Positions 31,457-40,483 of a stretch of DNA of 64,000 nt are shown piece by piece. The translations under genes and the position numbers were made by a program. Origin of the DNA: Pyrenophora tritici-repentis (lineage: Eukaryota > Ascomycota > Dothideomycetes > Pleosporales > Pleosporaceae); the NCBI RefSeq assembly GCF_003171515.1, contig NC_089391.1:1302001-1366000 (forward strand), read 5' to 3'. Numbering within the stretch: position 1 is the first letter of the stretch; each line of letters starts with the position of its first letter. Under the pieces are notes generated by a model, which was given only the letters and a program-made list of their open reading frames with translations, was not told the DNA's origin and did no database searches.

Positions 31457-34400
31457 CAGACTTGCTATCAGTCAGGTAACTCAGTTCGAACTGACTGAAC
31501 TGACTGCCAAGACTCAGTTCAGTCAGTCAGTTCTTGAGGCAGCTGGACGTCAGTCCAGTCAGTTCAGAAGCCTCCAGACTGACTGAACTGACTGACGTTA
31601 GACTGACGTTAGCTGTTTTTAAAGCAGTATTTTAGAGTTGTGAAAGCCACATTTAGTGCGGCTTCGAAGCCGCGCTAGTCCTAGATATAAAGACACTAAT
31701 CCTATATAAGTTAAAGCATCTGGCTTTAAGCTAATTAGAGTTTGCGGAAATGCGCTACCCGGTGCGCACCTAGTAAGCCTTTCGCGTCGCGTCGCGTCGC
31801 GTCTGCTATACACACGACGCTAGACTACTGTTGCCATAATACTTCTTGGTGTACTTCATGTCTACTCCCTCTAATTCAGGCCTTCGCCGCCTTGTAGAAT
31901 GCGACAAGCGCAATTCTCCTCTACCATCGCTATCAAACGCGCCTACTGTTGGCGATACTGCGAGCGAGGCCCAGGCTGATGAGCCCTTGGCAGTACAGGC
32001 GGACTTCCCCAACGACGGCGACGACGACGACGACGACGACAATTACGACGGGCTTGATTTTAAGCGTGTGCCGTATCTTGAGCGGCGCCAGGTTGAGCGT
32101 AATAGTCGCGGTGGGCGAAAAAGCTGGATCTACCGCCACGGCTGGGCCGTCTGGCACCGCAAGTACAAGAAAAACTACTGGCTTTGCCGGTACTGCCATC
32201 AACGACGGAAGCAGGAGGCTTGCTACGAGGCTGACAGCACTACAAACGCCGGCCGACACCTCTCAAGCAACAAGCCTGGACACTCACACGGACCTAACGG
32301 ACCTGTACCAATTGCTAGCCGGGAGGGCAATATTATGGGCGCGCTCGCAAAGTCCCAAGTATATATTATGAGGTCTAAAGGGATAGAAGTATCGCAAGAG
32401 GTAGCAAACGAGATAGCAGCAAGCTTTTCAACCTCTCGATTTCAGGACGCGCTGAAGGACTGGGTAGTCGCGGACAACCAGAGCCTTCGCGTAATAGAAA
32501 CGCCGCAGTTTCGAGCCATGATTGCGGCCGTGAGCCCGCTAGCCGAAGCTCTCCTTTGGCGTAGCCACTAAACGCTCCACGATCATATTATTACTGAGTA
32601 CAATACATACATACTAGCTGTTGCCAACTACCTTCGCGAAGCCCGGTCGCTTATACACGTGTCATTCGACAACTGGACTTCAACTGGTGGGCAGTATGCT
32701 TTTACTGGCCTCTGCGTACATTACCTTAACAGCGAGGGCAAGCTAGTTGACCACCTGCTTGGGTTGCCTGAGCTACACGGGGCGCACACTGGCAATAATA
32801 TTGCCGCTGCAGCAACAACAATACTTCGGCTATTTGGCGTTGACAACGCGAGGGTTGGGTACTTTGTGCTTGACAACGCAAGTAACAATGATACTGCAGT
32901 TGAGTCCTTAGCAGAGGAGTTTGGCTTTATCGCAAGCGAGCGGCGGCTGCGGTGCTGCTGCCATATACTCAACCTAAGCGCACAATTAGTAATTTGGGGC
33001 AAAGACCGTAGCGCGTACGAGAATGAAGCCGCACACCTTGAGGAAGAGGAGAAGTACATGGATGAGTGGCGCAAATACGGTCCTGTTGGCGTCCTCTTTG
33101 ACGTGATTGCGTCTATCTGTACGCCTCAAACTCGACAACTACTAGAGCGCCTACAGTGCGAGGAGGCAGAGTCTCTAGGTGTTACACCCCACATCCGGCA
33201 GCTTGTGAAGCCTGTTAAGACACGCTGGAATAGCTATTTCAACACGTTTGTCCGTGCAGCTGAGCTACACGGCCCTATCGATGGCTATATTGAGTGTAAA
33301 CTTGAGGAGCATAGTGCTGCAACAGCAACCTCACGACGCCGGAAGAATCGTGAGCAGCTCCCTGCTGCCCAGCCACGGTTATATATACGCGAAGGGGGTC
33401 TAAGCGGCAAGGACTGGGCGACAATAACAGAATACATTCGACTCCTTGAGCCATTTGCCGAAGCTGCACGGCTACTTGAAGGTCGCGGCCGACACGGCCG
33501 ACACGGCGCTATATGGGAAGTTCTAGTAACGTTTGAGTGGCTTCTTGACCAGCTTGAGGCTCTCAAAGACCGCCTTAAGGATGTAAATTACGAAGATCTA
33601 GATGCGCCTGAAGATCATCTTATTACAAACGTTAACCTTGCGCATTGTAAGCTTGCTGAGTACTACGCAAAATTCGATAACGCGCCTGTCTACTACACTG
33701 CTACAATACTACACCCGCACTACAAACACCACCTCTCAGCGCTCTGGAAGGTGCCTGACACCCATGTCACTGCCCGTGACGGTGTCCACTATCGCGACGG
33801 CTGGCTTGACAATAACCACCGGGCATTCCTGCGTATGTGGCAGGGCGGAAGGACTCTGCAGCCACTTCAGCTCACACTGTAACGCCGCCGCGTAAGAAGC
33901 CCCGGCTAGGGATTTCAACGTCGCGATCAGCTTTTCTACAGTCGTCAATTGAGCAAAGCACACGGCAGTTAGAGGCAAGCCTTGCTGAGGATGAGTATGA
34001 GATATGGAAGCGGCAACCAGCGTTAGCTGAGGAGGATTGGCTGTCTCTTAATCCGCTTCTATACTGGGAGTCAGTTGCTGGGCAGTTCCCTATACTCTCA
34101 AAGTTCGCTATTGACGTCCTAACAATACCAGCAGCAGCGGCAGACTGTGAGCGGACTTTCAGCGAGCTTGGCGACATGTTAGGCACCCGGAGACTCCATA
34201 TGAAGCCAGAGCTTATTTCAGCTTTGCAGAGCTTGAAGAGCTGGAAGAGGCTTGGTATACAGCCAACAACTACCTCAGCTTCTGGGCTAGCGCGCACACT
34301 ATCAGAGGAAGAAATCTCAAAAGTACAGGAGCATTTATCTCAGTTCGACGTCAGGTAACTCAGTTCAGTCAGTCCAGTCAGTCCGCAGGCCGCGGCGACG

Positions 34401-34534
34401 TCAGTTCAGTCAGTCAGTTTTAGTTTAATTGAAAAGTCTTGGCAGTCAGTCCAGTCCAGTTCAGTGACCTCAGGACGTCAGTTCAGTCAGTCCAGAGAGC
34501 TCCGGACTGACTGAACTGACTGATAGCAACTCTG
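31457..34534 (+). mobile_element. hAT DNA transposon, copy hAT-1 (3,078 bp, defective)
   Basis: Terminal inverted repeats are CAGACTTGCTATCAGTCAG on the left and its complement with one mismatch on the right (5' CAGAGTTGC...). They are flanked by the 8-bp duplication CTTTGAGC. Both ends carry dense arrays of CAGT/ACTG words (for example CAGTTCAGTCAGTC) over about 150 bp. These are probable subterminal transposase-binding sites. The internal transposase gene is broken. The element sits inside an F-box-like gene. Confidence 0.93.
31858..34358 (+). pseudogene. hAT-1 transposase, broken
   Basis: Homologous along its length to the two intact transposases in this window. It starts at ATG 31858. 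A BED-like zinc-finger region (SWIYRHGW, then CRYCH and HLSSNKPGH) follows an Asp-rich run. A TAA at 32569-32571 interrupts the frame, which then continues through the RNase-H-like core: HVSFDNWTSTGG with the first acidic residue, VLDNASNNDTA with the second, and the RCCCHILNL C-H block. Near 33835-33885 the frame shifts by one base, after which the C-terminal hAT dimerisation domain (CERTFSELGDMLGTRR) completes the protein. It cannot make a full transposase without both defects repaired, but it could still be moved in trans. Confidence 0.9.
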
Positions 34535-34542
34535 CTTTGAGC
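34535..34542. repeat. Target-site duplication CTTTGAGC (right, hAT-1)
   Basis: Right-hand copy of the 8-bp duplication; it is also the first base run of the resumed F-box-like coding frame. Confidence 0.9.
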
Positions 34543-35199
34543 TCAAGTGACATATCTGGAAAAAAAGAAATCTTGCGCAGTGCATTCAGAATTCGTCGGG
34601 CTATGGAGCACCGAGGCCTAGCATGGATTTCTGATATCGAAAGCAATCGGATAACCGAAGTTGTCCTTTTCTGCAATGAAGCGCTCGGTCCGACTTTGAA
34701 GGTATATGTGGGAGAAGATGTGGTTCCTGTAAAGAATTGGGTCACAGAGATTATGTATACTTACCAAGAGCGTGATCCTCATTGGTTCCGGAAGTATCAA
34801 TAGATGATGTTTCTTTCTAATTAAAAATTTTCGCCGTAAACCCCCACCACCGATTGCCTAGCTCAAACACCCAACTCTCATTCCATTGTTGCCACATAGC
34901 CCCCCACGAACTCTAAAAACACTTGCTAGCCATCTGTAGCGTCTTAATCCTCCCGCACCGGCTTAATTTGCGGCTTCTTCTTCTTCTTCTTCTTCTTGTC
35001 CTTGGGTTTGCATGTTGGAGGGAATTGAGTTCCCGGTGGAAATGTATTGCTACAGTGTCCTGCATAGCATGCCTGAAAACAATCATCGTTAACACAACTG
35101 TTGGTCGTGCATTCGCAGAAGTCCCAATCGCAACCTAAGGCTCGATTCTAAAATCGTACGAAGTTTTGGTTAGTGTGGCTATTGAAAGGTGATGAGACT

Positions 35200-35207
35200 G
35201 TTTTGGT
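35200..35207. repeat. Target-site duplication GTTTTGGT (left, hAT-2)
   Basis: Perfect 8-bp direct repeat with 38312-38319 abutting the inverted repeats. Confidence 0.93.
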
Positions 35208-38200
35208 CACACCTGAGATCAATCAATCAAGCAAGCTGACAGCCCCCGGCTTGATTGATTGGCTGTTTGTATGAGATTTGGCTGGATTGATTGAATTGGC
35301 TTGGCGGAAAGTTGTTAGCTTGATTGGTAGCTTGGGTGCTTGATTCCCAAATAGGAAAGTTGTATATATTTTTTGGTGTTGAGTCTCAGCCGTCGTCCCA
35401 TGTATCTAGATCGTCGTCTTCGCCCACCCACTTGCTAAGCTCGTACAAAACGTCCATCTGCTCGTCGGTAAGCTTTGATTGGCCCATATCGTCGTTGTCG
35501 CCGCCACCAAAACCTGCCCGTCTCCATCGTCGTACTGAGTGTAGTGCTGCTAGTAGCTCAGGTGATATACAGCGTCGGCGAGGCTCTGGTAGATCTCCGA
35601 GCTCACTGAAGACGCGCTCACACTCACAGCTTGAAGCGGGTATAGAGAGTATAGTAAGCGCCATCTTACTAAGGTTGGGATATTGATCGCGCAGCCCGAA
35701 CCAGTATTGTATAGGATCGGTGCCCTTGCCAACGATTGGCTCGCGCTTCCACTGCTCATACTCATCCTCCTTAGTATTGCCGCGTGTGGGATCAATAATG
35801 CCGTCAATCGCGTCGTCAATATTGCTCGGTTTCTTCGGTGCGCGTGTGTAGCAAGGCCTCGGTAACGGCAGCGACTTGTAATCCGCCCACAGTGCCTGGA
35901 AATTAAGATTATTAAGCGCCAGCCAGTCAGGCTTCTCAGCCCACGCTTGATCGCAGTAGTGTTTGTAGCGAGGATGGAGTATTGTAGCAGCGTAGTAAGC
36001 TGGCGAGTCGTCGAGTTTAGCGTAGTACTCGTTCGCCTTAAGTAGCGCTGCGCGTAGATTAATAGGAAGGTGATCTTCGGGTGCCTCGTCGTGAGCGTCA
36101 TGGACTACGCAATCGTAGTAGAGGAGGCGAGCTTCTAATTGAGTGAGTAGAAACTCAAACGTTGGGATCACCTCAGCGATCGCGCCAAAGCTATACTCGC
36201 CACGTCCCTCAAAGCGCTTTGTACACTCTTTAAGTGGCCTAAGAACCTCTATATAGTCGGTAACAACAGCCCAATCGGCAGCTGTGAGGCCGTCTGATCT
36301 CATCCACTGTGGAGCAGCAGGCCGATTTTTGCCCTGTGAGTCGGCGTAGATATCCTCTTTTGCTGTATTTTGTATGTGGGTGTTCGCGTACGCGTTGATG
36401 GCCGGCGCGAGCTTTATAGCTCGCTCAAAACAGTCGAAGTATGAGTTCCAGCGTGTGACTACTGGCTTGATTGGCTGTAGTATCGTGAGCTTGTCGTCTG
36501 CGTCGTGAGGTAGCTCACGGTAAGCTGTACGCTGCGCCTTCTCAAAAAGATTGTACTGCTGCGGTGTGTGGATATAGTTGACAATATCGAGAAGTACGCC
36601 TAAAGGCCCGTGCTTTCGCCACTCCTTTATAAACGCTGCCTCGTCGGCGAGCTCGTCAACTCCCTCGTTGTTGTATGAGTCTGCATCTCTGCCCCAGAGC
36701 AGTCTCTGCCCAATCAGATTGATCGTATGAGGGCCACAGCGGAGGCGTCGGTGTATAGGATTGAAGTTAAGCTCGTGGGCAATCGCAGCGACAGCGGTGT
36801 CGTTATTAGGGGCATTGTCGAGGACGAAGTAACCGAGTGTGCGCTCGCTTATGCTAAACTGCTCTAAGATTGATAATACAACCTCAGCTAATCGATCGCC
36901 GGAGTGAGCGCCTGTGAGCTGAGGCAGCGCGATAGGCAGGTCTCGGAGCTTGCCATCTGAGTTGACGTAGTGGGCGACGATACCGAGAAACCCGCGCTTG
37001 CCGCCTTTCGTTGTCCATCCGTCAAAGCTTATATGGATCTTGCTAAGCGATTGTGACAGCTCGTGGACAACGCGGGGCCTGAGCCAGTCAAACAGTCGTA
37101 TGACGTATTGGGAGACGCTCTTGTGGTTCTTCCAGAGCGCTGCTTCTGCAAGTGGGTTGGCGATAGCAATTAGGCGTCGAAAAGCTGGTGTTTCGAACTC
37201 AGAGATGGGGTGGTTGTTCGCGACGAGCCAGTCTACTGCGGCAAACCTAAAGCGCTGCTTGCTAAACCCGTTAATCTGATTAGCTACTGCCTGTGAGATA
37301 GGGACTCTCGCAGTGGTGAGCGCGTTGTAAACACTAGCAACTGGAGTCTTGCCTGGTGCTACTAGCCTATGGCCAGGTTTCTGCTCGCTGAGGTGGCGCG
37401 CGGCTGACGAGACTGCTGCGCTTGTATTGTATATCCCAATACCAATATCCGTGAGCTTGTGCTTGAAACACCAGTGGCAGATGAAGAATACGCGGGTTGG
37501 ATCTTTGAGAAGAGCGACGCGATAGCCGTGGCGATAGATCCAACTCCGCTTGTGTTGGTGCGTCGTGATAGGCTTCGTATACAGCTTAAGGCGACCCCAA
37601 TCTATGCCATCATAATTGTCTTCGAGATGGGCGTCAAAAGCCTCATCTACAGCGTCGTCGGCGGCTTCAGAAGACGGAGCGAGCGTAGCTTGCTCACTGC
37701 CCTCGGCGGGCGCGACGATAGCGTCTTCGGGCTGCGACTCGCGCAATCGCGACTCGAAAGTATGTGTATATGGAGGCGGCGGAGATAGAGCAGATGGCTG
37801 AGATTGATATGACTGCGAGTCGATCGCGACGGGCTGGCTCGCAGTGCCGCGCGCGCGCTTTCTAGGCGAGGGAGCGCTATCAGAGACGCGTTTTTTGGGC
37901 GGCATGAGGGCGACGATGAGGTGAGGTATACGGCGATAGATCTGCAACACCAAAAGTATATAGTATTGTGGGTGATGGAGATGGAGATGGAGTATACTAT
38001 ATGAGACGACGCGCTGGCTGCTAGTTACACGGAGCTATCGGATATTACTCAATGTTACACGGCGTAACTAAAACACCAAAAAAAGCTCAGTATAGAGCTT
38101 TTACAGCTATCTAAGCTGCCTCATGGGCTGCCTCATCACCGAAATCTACTATATACTTAAGGCAATCAAGCTATCAATCTGAATCAAGCTCACGGAAAAG

Positions 38201-38311
38201 CTCAGCTGGATTGATTGCGTTTTTGTATGAGGTTTGGCTGGATTGATTGAATTGGCTTGGCATCAATCTTCCAATCAAGCTATCAAGCTAGCTTGATTGA
38301 TCTCAGGTGTG
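35208..38311 (-). mobile_element. hAT DNA transposon, copy hAT-2 (3,104 bp, apparently complete)
   Basis: Perfect 19-bp terminal inverted repeats CACACCTGAGATCAATCAA lie at both ends, inside the perfect 8-bp duplication GTTTTGGT. Subterminal regions are rich in ATTGATTG/CAATCAAT words. One long intact transposase gene is on the minus strand. The perfect ends and open frame suggest recent movement. It occupies the intron of a secreted-protein gene. Confidence 0.96.
35386..37905 (-). CDS. hAT transposase (hAT-2), intact
   Basis: 839 aa from the ATG at 37905; an in-frame extension to 37953 is possible but the chosen start leads straight into a basic nuclear-localisation-like MPPKKRV and PRKRARG. 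A BED-like zinc finger (CHWC, then HLSEQKPGH) lies near residues 145-185. The RNase-H-fold core has HISFDGWTTKGG (first Asp) and YFVLDNAPNNDTA (second Asp), then the RCGPHTINLIGQ C-H block. The C-terminal hAT dimerisation region has CECERVFSELGD and ends in RRWRRAGF. It catalyses cut-and-paste transposition by binding its inverted and subterminal repeats. No stops or frameshifts are seen, so it is potentially active, and it could also mobilise related copies. Confidence 0.95.
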   Translation of the reverse strand: MPPKKRVSDSAPSPRKRARGTASQPVAIDSQSYQSQPSALSPPPPYTHTFESRLRESQPEDAIVAPAEGSEQATLAPSSEAADDAVDEAFDAHLEDNYDGIDWGRLKLYTKPITTHQHKRSWIYRHGYRVALLKDPTRVFFICHWCFKHKLTDIGIGIYNTSAAVSSAARHLSEQKPGHRLVAPGKTPVASVYNALTTARVPISQAVANQINGFSKQRFRFAAVDWLVANNHPISEFETPAFRRLIAIANPLAEAALWKNHKSVSQYVIRLFDWLRPRVVHELSQSLSKIHISFDGWTTKGGKRGFLGIVAHYVNSDGKLRDLPIALPQLTGAHSGDRLAEVVLSILEQFSISERTLGYFVLDNAPNNDTAVAAIAHELNFNPIHRRLRCGPHTINLIGQRLLWGRDADSYNNEGVDELADEAAFIKEWRKHGPLGVLLDIVNYIHTPQQYNLFEKAQRTAYRELPHDADDKLTILQPIKPVVTRWNSYFDCFERAIKLAPAINAYANTHIQNTAKEDIYADSQGKNRPAAPQWMRSDGLTAADWAVVTDYIEVLRPLKECTKRFEGRGEYSFGAIAEVIPTFEFLLTQLEARLLYYDCVVHDAHDEAPEDHLPINLRAALLKANEYYAKLDDSPAYYAATILHPRYKHYCDQAWAEKPDWLALNNLNFQALWADYKSLPLPRPCYTRAPKKPSNIDDAIDGIIDPTRGNTKEDEYEQWKREPIVGKGTDPIQYWFGLRDQYPNLSKMALTILSIPASSCECERVFSELGDLPEPRRRCISPELLAALHSVRRWRRAGFGGGDNDDMGQSKLTDEQMDVLYELSKWVGEDDDLDTWDDG

Positions 38312-38319
38312 GTTTTGGT
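38312..38319. repeat. Target-site duplication GTTTTGGT (right, hAT-2)
   Basis: Right-hand copy of the duplication, 16 bp from the exon-1 donor of the secreted-protein pseudogene. Confidence 0.93.
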
Positions 38320-38540
38320 GGATTGGGAGACATACTTCCAACACTCTTGCCGTAGCCATAGTGACGAAGACAAGGTACAGTATAGCCCAGCGCAACTTGA
38401 AGAATGCTACGAATTTTGGAGCGCGTGCAGAGAGTAAGGGTAGAGATTCCCATGTAGACAGTAAGGGCTGGGGTTGTTGCGTAGAGAGTAAGTCAGTGAG
38501 ATGGTAGGACACAGCTTGTGGGTTGAAGTAGACGGCGGAT

Positions 38541-38566
38541 AACGCTATATATAAATAGTCTTGCAA
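38541..38566 (-). promoter_or_regulatory. TATA region of the secreted-protein pseudogene
   Basis: The sequence around CTATATATAAATAGTCTTGC closely resembles the TATA region upstream of the intact paralogue (near 45769-45800, CTATATAGTCTTGCGAGG). Distance to the start codon is about 150 bp here and 240 bp there. Confidence 0.5.
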
Positions 38567-38588
38567 GGAGCTGATATTTCATAGGAAG

Positions 38589-38601
38589 TGCACCCTCAAT
38601 A
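38589..38601. repeat. LINE target-site duplication (left)
   Basis: TGCACCCTCAATA, a perfect 13-bp direct repeat of 40040-40052, bounds the LINE fragment at its A/T-rich 3' end. Confidence 0.85.
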
Positions 38602-38847
38602 TTATATTATTATATTTCCATTAGAGTCCTGTATCAGTCGGTGACTATGTAGGACTTTGGCTAAGCCGTTCTATGTATGATGGTCGTTGTGGAGTTTCTA
38701 TGGGTCTTGTACAATTTGGGTGGTGTTTTGCGTACTCCAATTTCAGAGCTAGTCTTCCGTTGGCGCGGGTGCTAAAGAGCAGTGTGGTGAATAGAAAGAG
38801 ATGTAGCAGCGGGCTCTTTTAGATAAGGAAATGTTGTTTTTGTAGTT

Positions 38848-40036
38848 TTATACAGTGTCTGTCTGTTCGGTGGTTTGCCCAAGGTGCCATTTTCTCGTGC
38901 CAATCCTAGTACTTGCAATAAAGGCTAGAGTAGCTTTGATGCCTGTCTTTGTTTGGAGGAGGAGTGGGAGGGTGATGGGTCTGTGTGGTATTGCTTCTTT
39001 GAGTGTATTTCGATGTGTTTTGTACTGTTTGCAATCTAGAAGTAGATGCTGTGGTGTTTGTGGTTTGTAGCATATACATAGATTGCAGTCTCTCTTGTTG
39101 AATCTCTTAAGGTAGGAGTTGAAGTATCCATGTCCTAGCTTAAGTGAGTAGAACGCGCTCGAGATTTCTCTTGGTGTTCCCTTCGGGACTTTGATTGTTG
39201 TATGTGTGTTGAGCTTGAAGATCCTTGAGTAGGAGCTTCTGTTTTTGGTGGGCCTGTCGGTATACCTCTTGTACTCCATCAGTTGTTCTGTTTTTTGTAT
39301 TTTGTTGATTTCTGTGCCTAAGTAGGCTAGGCTCGCTATGGTCGATGTTGTTGGTCTCTCTTTAGCTGCTTCCTTTGCTAGCGTGTCGGCTTTTTCATTG
39401 CCCTTGACCACAGTCCGCAACAATCAATTAAGTGGGTCCTAGAAGGTTCAGATTGGATTGATTGATTACCGCTTTAAGCCTAGTAGTTACCTATAGGAGT
39501 TTAAGCCCTACCTAGATAGGTAAGTGGGTCTAGGAGAGTGACCGGATTGAATTGATTGTTGCGGAGTCTACCCTTGACGTCGTTGTGTCCTGGGGCCCAC
39601 TGCAGGTGGATAGATGCTTTCTTTGTCGTTATTCTCTTTGCAGCTCTGATGCATCTTAGTAGCCACTGTTGTCCCGGGTTGTCCGATAGGTTGTTAAGCC
39701 TATGGATTGCTGCTTGGTTGTCTGCGTATACGTAGATCTCTTGGCCTTCTTGTGCCACTGTAGCCGCGTGTTCAAATGCCTGTGCTATCCCCTCTAGTTC
39801 ACCGTTGTAGACTAGTTGGGAGCATCCAATGTTTGTCTTTTGAGAAAAGGTTTCTTCGTGGGTGGAGCTGTACGCTACTACACCTACGCCGATCCCTATT
39901 CCCTTGTCGTGTTGTGAGGCATCTGAGTAGATTGCGGTGAAGTTATCTCCGCTCCTTGATAGGATATAATCCGCGTGTGCAATTGCCTCTTCCTCTTTGC
40001 TCTTTTTTGATACAGTAACCTTGTAGTTAAGACTTT
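38848..40036 (-). pseudogene. LINE ORF2 C-terminal fragment (RNase H), split by MITE
   Basis: Reading on the minus strand from 40036 there is an open frame with all four acidic residues of an RNase H domain: YSDAS, NGELEGI, YADNQAAI and, after the MITE, EKADTLAKE. LQWAPGHNDVKG stops at the MITE and resumes after its target duplication. A CNLCICYKPQTPQHLLLDC zinc-knuckle-like motif follows. The frame ends at 38848. Apart from the MITE no stop is seen, so the fragment is young. There is no reverse transcriptase or start codon, so it cannot be expressed as a working element. Confidence 0.88.
39409..39570. mobile_element. 162-bp MITE related to hAT-3
   Basis: Its ends (CACAGTCCGCAACAATCAAT and the complement of TAGACTCCGCAACAATCAAT) match the hAT-3 terminal repeat CAGACTCCGCAACAATCAA with one or two changes. 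It is flanked by the perfect 8-bp duplication CCCTTGAC (39401-39408 and 39571-39578). It has no coding capacity. It lies within the RNase H frame of the LINE, so it moved after the LINE arrived. It was probably mobilised in trans by an hAT-3-type transposase. Confidence 0.92.
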
Positions 40037-40039
40037 CCC

Positions 40040-40052
40040 TGCACCCTCAATA
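40040..40052. repeat. LINE target-site duplication (right)
   Basis: Second copy of TGCACCCTCAATA at the truncated 5' end of the LINE. The following GGGCCCAAAACCCC sequence resumes similarity to the promoter of the intact secreted-protein paralogue. Confidence 0.85.
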
Positions 40053-40475
40053 GTCTGGGCCCAAAACCCCGCACTGCAATATTGTCTGAAGCATCGATCT
40101 ACGTCCTGCACCAGCCAGAGGTCATACCAACACTTTCATCGTGTTCACATCGCATGACATCCTCACTCGTCAACCCCTATAGAAAAGCCGTGTCTGTGTG
40201 AACTACCAATAGAATCTGTTGATAACCGATATTCCAACACATCGCTAGGCCCCATTGTCTAGTCTCAGTTAGCCCATCATATTTCATGGGCCACCGTGCG
40301 GAGTGTTATGGGCTCGTGTCAGAAGTAAGAGAATCCACAAAGTAACAGGTTTTGCAGCTTTTTATTATTGAGTAAGGGGGTACGGCACCAGTTAAGTGAG
40401 CGCGAAATGACGTTGAAGTTATGAGAATAGTTGGAAAAGGCGAAGAGTTGGCGTAGTGAGGTGTATCAGAGATCT
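40053..40475. other. Host flank between LINE and hAT-3
   Basis: About 420 bp without a gene. The first 50 bp resemble the far promoter of the 45.4-kb secreted gene (around 45825-45875). The rest is unassigned. Confidence 0.4.
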
Positions 40476-40483
40476 ACATGAAC
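40476..40483. repeat. Target-site duplication ACATGAAC (left, hAT-3)
   Basis: Perfect 8-bp direct repeat with 43679-43686. Confidence 0.93.

Larger units (their letters stand above)
30966..34803 (+). pseudogene. F-box-like pseudogene split by a hAT element (tandem copy 3)
   Basis: Exon 1 (30966-31011) reads from an ATG through an in-frame TAA (30984-30986) to LRFLDLSA. A 53-nt GT-AG intron (31012-31064) then splits the Glu codon, and exon 2 resumes with EQRNRVYEF, LTQVCRQVRSEYRPI and IRTFYP. A TAG at 31421-31423 interrupts the frame. At 31456 the hAT element begins after its target site. Beyond the element the same frame continues from 34543 to the stop at 34801-34803. Removing the element and one 8-bp target copy leaves the phase unchanged. 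There are thus two nonsense codons plus one transposon. The right-hand fragment alone looks like an 88-codon orphan ORF. Confidence 0.75.
34944..38395 (-). pseudogene. Secreted 8-Cys protein gene interrupted by hAT-2
   Basis: Paralogue of the intact gene at 45229-45533. Exon 1 (38395-38336) encodes a signal-peptide-like 20 residues (RWAILYLVFVTMATA), but the codon aligned with the paralogue ATG is TTG. A GTATGT donor follows at 38335. Exon 2 (35147-34944) begins after an ATTTTAG acceptor. It encodes 67 residues with the same eight-cysteine spacing as the paralogue (C6, C11, C13, C18, C23, C27, C32, C46 of the exon) and the shared HCSNTFPPGT block. It then adds a Lys-rich tail absent from the paralogue. 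The whole 3.1-kb hAT-2 element lies in the intron, and a LINE lies in the promoter. Exon 2 has no stops, so decay is recent or the mature part was conserved until recently. Confidence 0.8.
38602..40039 (-). mobile_element. 5'-truncated LINE (non-LTR retrotransposon) fragment
   Basis: About 1.44 kb (1.28 kb without the nested MITE). It is flanked by a 13-bp target duplication and ends, on the minus strand, in an A/T-rich tail (AAATATAATAATATAAT-like). Those are marks of target-primed reverse transcription with 5' truncation. Only the C-terminal RNase H and zinc-knuckle part of ORF2 remains. Placement with fungal Tad/I-type LINEs is inference from the RNase H plus CCHC order. Confidence 0.88.

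Noticed and set aside
31780..31803. CGCGT short tandem repeat near the hAT-1 transposase start
   Set aside because: A few copies of a 5-mer in the element leader; no sign of function.
32569..32571. RIP as the cause of the hAT-1 transposase stop
   Set aside because: The intact relatives have Lys or Arg at the aligned site, so AAA to TAA is as likely as CAA to TAA; RIP cannot be claimed from this site.
34537..34803. Stand-alone 88-codon gene after hAT-1
   Set aside because: It starts with TTG inside the target duplication and continues the frame of the F-box-like gene on the other side.
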